The translations under genes and the position numbers were made by a program. A stretch of 64,000 nucleotides of DNA, taken from Catalinimonas alkaloidigena. GTDB taxonomy: Bacteria > Bacteroidota > Bacteroidia > Cytophagales > Flexibacteraceae. Shown here piece by piece: positions 61,155 to 64,000 of the stretch; the first letter of the stretch is position 1; every line of letters begins with the position of its first letter. The notes beneath the pieces are model-generated. The model worked only from the letters and a program-made list of their open reading frames with translations. It did not search any database and was not told the origin of the DNA. The stretch is taken from contig NZ_FNFO01000006.1 in the NCBI RefSeq assembly GCF_900100765.1, positions 296,225-360,224 on the forward strand. The letters run 5' to 3'.

Positions 61155-62198
61155 ATGATTCAACTTCGGTTTCACCCCTTTCGCCTGGCTCTGCTCGAGC
61201 CGTTCACCGTTTCGTACGGCACCCGTACCCACCAGGAAACGCTGATCGTAGCGCTGCACGACGGCCAGCACAGTGGGTTCGGCGAAGCCCCGGCCATCTT
61301 CTATTACGGCGTGACGGTACAGCAATTTCAGGATGCCCTGGAACAACACCGCGACGCCATCGAAGCCTGGAATCCGGCCGACACCACTCCCGAAGCGTTT
61401 TGGGAAACGATGGCCCCCCGGCTGGCTACCATGCCTTTTGCGCTGTGCGCGTTGGATTGCGCCGCGCACGACCTCTACGGCAAGCGACTCGGCCAGTCGC
61501 TGTACCAGCGGTGGGGATATACGCTCGATACGCTGCCGCTGTCGGACTACACGCTCGGCATCGACGAAATTCCGGTGATGGTCCGGAAGATGCGCGATTT
61601 TCCGTGGCCGGTCTACAAAATCAAACTCGGCACACCCGACGACATTGCCATGGTCCGCGAACTCCGTCGCCATACGCAGGTGCCCCTGCGGGTGGACGCC
61701 AACGCCGGCTGGCAACCCGACCAGGCTCTGCGCAACATCCGGGCGTTTCAGGAACTGAACGTGGAGCTGATCGAACAGCCCCTGCCGCCCGCCGACCTGG
61801 AAGGCGCGCGCTGGTTGTTCGAACGCTCGCCGATTCCGCTGATGGCCGACGAAAGCTGCCAGCGCGAAGCCGACGTGGCTACCTGTGCCCACCACTTTCA
61901 CGGTATCAATATCAAGCTGGCGAAATGCGGGGGCCTAACGCCCGCCCGCCGCATGGTTGCCCAGGCCCGGCAGTTGGGGTTGCAAGTGATGGTCGGCTGC
62001 ATGACCGAATCGACCGTAGGGATTTCGGCGGCGGCGCAACTGTTGCCCGTCCTCGATTTTGCCGACCTGGATACGCCCATGCTTCTGCGCACCGATGTGG
62101 CTTCCGGAGTCCGGTTTGAGCAGGGAAAAGTGGTTTACGCTCAGGAAAACGGGACGGGTGTGCGCATGCTGCCGACTACGGAAGCAGAACGTCTGTGA
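61155..62198 (+). CDS. Dipeptide epimerase (enolase superfamily)
   Basis: This 347-residue protein of the muconate-lactonising subgroup has KxK in YKIKLGTPDD (catalytic Lys), metal ligands in RVDANAGW, IEQPLPP and MADESC, and the second catalytic Lys in INIKLAKCGG. MVGCMTESTVGISAAA completes the family pattern. Bacteroidota members epimerise L-Ala-D/L-Glu and other dipeptides, often in murein peptide recycling. The exact dipeptide cannot be told. It ends one base before the convergent acetyltransferase gene. Confidence 0.9.
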   Translation: MIQLRFHPFRLALLEPFTVSYGTRTHQETLIVALHDGQHSGFGEAPAIFYYGVTVQQFQDALEQHRDAIEAWNPADTTPEAFWETMAPRLATMPFALCALDCAAHDLYGKRLGQSLYQRWGYTLDTLPLSDYTLGIDEIPVMVRKMRDFPWPVYKIKLGTPDDIAMVRELRRHTQVPLRVDANAGWQPDQALRNIRAFQELNVELIEQPLPPADLEGARWLFERSPIPLMADESCQREADVATCAHHFHGINIKLAKCGGLTPARRMVAQARQLGLQVMVGCMTESTVGISAAAQLLPVLDFADLDTPMLLRTDVASGVRFEQGKVVYAQENGTGVRMLPTTEAERL

Positions 62199-62199
62199 C

Positions 62200-62685
62200 C
62201 TACAGAAAACGGTGCATGATGTACACGTCGACCAGACCCAGCGTGCGGTGCTGAAATGCCTGGGGCACCGTCCCCACAATCTGAAATCCTAACGCTTGCC
62301 AGAGGCGAACGGCGCGTTCGTTTGTGCTCACGACAAAGTTGAACTGAAGCGCTTTAAATCCCTGTTGCTTCGCTTCTTGCAGCGAGTGTTCGCCCATGGC
62401 TCGCCCGACACCCCGGCGGTTGCCGTCCGGATCGACCATGTAGCCGGCGTTGGCAACGTGCGCTCCCAGGCCGGGTTGGTTGGCTTTGAAAAAGTACGTT
62501 CCCACTACCCGCTCGTCTTCTAATGCTACGTAGGTATGCAGCCCCGGTCCCATCCAGAGGCATTGTGCTTCTTCGCGGGAGGTATCCGGTGCAAAAGCGT
62601 ACGTAGTTCCTTCGCCGACCACCCGGTAGAAGATGGGCCAGATGGCGGCAAAGTCGGCGGTTTCCGCCCTGCGGATTGTCAACAT
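62200..62685 (-). CDS. GNAT family N-acetyltransferase
   Basis: This 161-residue protein has a single GNAT fold. The acetyl-CoA-binding motif A is in GYMVDPDGNRRGVGRAMGEHSLQEAKQQGF (R-x-x-G-x-G/A), with FVVSTNERAVRLWQALGFQIVGTVP as motif B. The substrate is unknown. The membrane-protein gene upstream on the same strand ends 9 bases before its start, so the two probably form an operon. Confidence 0.9.
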   Translation of the reverse strand: MLTIRRAETADFAAIWPIFYRVVGEGTTYAFAPDTSREEAQCLWMGPGLHTYVALEDERVVGTYFFKANQPGLGAHVANAGYMVDPDGNRRGVGRAMGEHSLQEAKQQGFKALQFNFVVSTNERAVRLWQALGFQIVGTVPQAFQHRTLGLVDVYIMHRFL

Positions 62686-62694
62686 ATCGTGTAG

Positions 62695-63717
62695 TTAAGA
62701 TCTTGGTGAGGCAGACTGCCACCACTGCATCACGTTTTGTGGATCGTCGGCCCAAAACGCTATCAGGCTTACGGTTTTCCGCAAACCGTAGGGACCTTCC
62801 ACCGGCCGGGGTGTGCGCAGTCGCAGTTGCACGTTGGGCGTGCCGAAAAGTTCGGTCGACAGATGATCGGGGGCTTGGGGAGGAACGTCCTGCACCAGCG
62901 TCAGGTCCAGGATTTCGTCACGCGCAATAACGGCCTGCCACCGGAGGCCTACCCGCAATTGCAACGCCTCGGCGGTCAGCAAGGTGGGGCGTTTGACCAA
63001 AGCGACAAAGTCGCCTATCAGAAACAGCAGCGAGTAAAGGCTGATGAGCGTCAGCACCCAGGCGGCGGTAGGATACCAATGCGCCACGAGCAGATGAATC
63101 AGCCCTGTTTCCAGAAGTCCCAGGAATACAAACACGCCCCAGAGTCCGGCATAGCCGTTTTCGCGGTAGGCCGTGAGGAGCTGCTGCCCCGGTTTCGCCT
63201 CCGCCGACAGACGCCAGCCCAACAGGGTGTAGTACAGGACCGCCATTTCGCCCACCAGGAGGTAGACGACCTTCTGTGGCAGAGAAGTAGTCTCGCAAAT
63301 GGCCCGCCGCGCATGGGTCAGAAAATCCGACTGATGCCGCTGCAATTGCCGGTAGCGTAGTATAATCTTCCGCAGGTGAAGCATTCCCCAGCCGATCACA
63401 GCCACTTCGACCAGCCCCATGCCCTGTTTCATCCAGGTCAGATACGTCCGATGCGCAGGGGGAAGAATCCCGTGCGCCAGCACAATCGTCAGCACCGTCA
63501 CCCCGACCAACGAGAGCGGCGTTAGACGCGATTTGCGAATCACCAATACATAAAACAGCGCCGGAATGCCGACACACAGATCGACCGTCATGGCAAACGA
63601 CATCAGGTCGGGATGCGCCAGAAAAGGCGCAGATGACGCCAGCCAGTAACTGTAGCCCAGAACAGCGCAGGCTAGCGTCAGAAAGAGTACGAGTGCAGGG
63701 CGGAACGGGAGCGTCAT
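62695..63717 (-). CDS. Hypothetical multi-pass membrane protein
   Basis: This 340-residue protein has about seven hydrophobic segments (LVLFLTLACAVLGYSYWLA; TVDLCVGIPALFYVLVI; LSLVGVTVLTIVLAHGIL; GLVEVAVIGWGMLHL; VVYLLVGEMAVLYYTLLGW; GLWGVFVFLGLLETGLIHLLVA; VLTLISLYSLLFLIGDFVALV). A ~90-residue soluble C-terminal tail follows. The ATG at 63717 is preferred over the TTG at 63729; a TACCTTTA box lies 31 bases upstream. No family was recognised. Confidence 0.7.
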   Translation of the reverse strand: MTLPFRPALVLFLTLACAVLGYSYWLASSAPFLAHPDLMSFAMTVDLCVGIPALFYVLVIRKSRLTPLSLVGVTVLTIVLAHGILPPAHRTYLTWMKQGMGLVEVAVIGWGMLHLRKIILRYRQLQRHQSDFLTHARRAICETTSLPQKVVYLLVGEMAVLYYTLLGWRLSAEAKPGQQLLTAYRENGYAGLWGVFVFLGLLETGLIHLLVAHWYPTAAWVLTLISLYSLLFLIGDFVALVKRPTLLTAEALQLRVGLRWQAVIARDEILDLTLVQDVPPQAPDHLSTELFGTPNVQLRLRTPRPVEGPYGLRKTVSLIAFWADDPQNVMQWWQSASPRS

Positions 63718-63748
63718 CGCGATGAACAATTTGGCGGGTTGACGATTG

Positions 63749-63756
63749 TAAAGGTA
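63749..63756 (-). promoter_or_regulatory. Near-consensus -7 box (TACCTTTA) for 62695-63717
   Basis: One mismatch to TAnnTTTG on the minus strand, 31 bases before the ATG at 63717, the same spacing as the exact boxes. Confidence 0.4.
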
Positions 63757-63836
63757 GTCGATTCGCGCCTTAGCCGCACGTAGACCCTATGCGTGAGCCG
63801 ACGGAAAGATGCCTGAGAAGAACGGGCCTATCCTGA

Positions 63837-64000
<164 letters not shown>

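Overview
The window is GC-rich chromosomal DNA from a member of the Bacteroidota, most likely the Cytophagales. The lineage call rests on a SusC/SusD pair with its own ECF sigma factor and FecR-type anti-sigma factor, a protein ending in a type IX secretion (T9SS) sorting domain, OmpA and MORN-type outer-membrane proteins, a near absence of Shine-Dalgarno sequences, and several upstream elements fitting the Bacteroidota -7 box TAnnTTTG. No rRNA, tRNA, CRISPR array, integrase or transposase was recognised. Genus and species cannot be told from the sequence alone.

Layout. 1-12.6 kb: 3' part of a sorbosone-dehydrogenase-like protein with PKD, cytochrome c and carbohydrate-binding modules; a T9SS cargo protein; an FAD-dependent dehydrogenase; two related outer-membrane barrels, one carrying a long MORN-like repeat region; a divergent pair of tryptophan 2,3-dioxygenase and glutaryl-CoA dehydrogenase; a YciI protein; a nucleoside-hydrolase-like lipoprotein. 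12.9-26.5 kb: phosphoglucomutase, a cold-shock protein, an ECF sigma/anti-sigma/acidic OMP operon, a TonB receptor with a YfiR protein, an OmpA protein with eight TSP3 repeats, and an M28 peptidase. 26.5-35.7 kb: a haem-binding protein, the arsenosugar pair ArsS plus its peroxidase-like partner, an M3 oligoendopeptidase, a PaaE-like reductase, a DUF2167 protein, and an SGNH hydrolase plus sulfatase.

36.0-59.5 kb is the most interesting part. Two tandem TldD-like proteins with twin-arginine N-termini, a TldE/PmbA-like protein, a DUF4159 protein and a MoxR ATPase lead into a DUF58 protein, a BatA-like protein, a DUF4175 protein and a large membrane protein; the last three are joined by ATGA overlaps. 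This looks like one functional module, a peptidase pair plus MoxR/vWA/Bat machinery. A complete 9.5-kb polysaccharide utilisation locus (ECF sigma, FecR, SusC with STN domain, SusD, GH106-like alpha-L-rhamnosidase) lies between moxR and its DUF58 partner. A STAS-like gene on the opposite strand also separates DUF58 from BatA.

59.5-64 kb: a small membrane protein, a CorA transporter, a dipeptide epimerase, a GNAT acetyltransferase, an unknown membrane protein, and the first 31 codons of a ferredoxin-NADP reductase-like flavoprotein that runs off the end.

Non-coding points of note are a 33-bp intergenic copy of a phosphoglucomutase segment whose differences are all synonymous, a family of degenerate AAC/CTTT-rich sequences directly upstream of several genes, and a perfect 13-bp terminator stem that contains the stop codon of the DUF58 gene.
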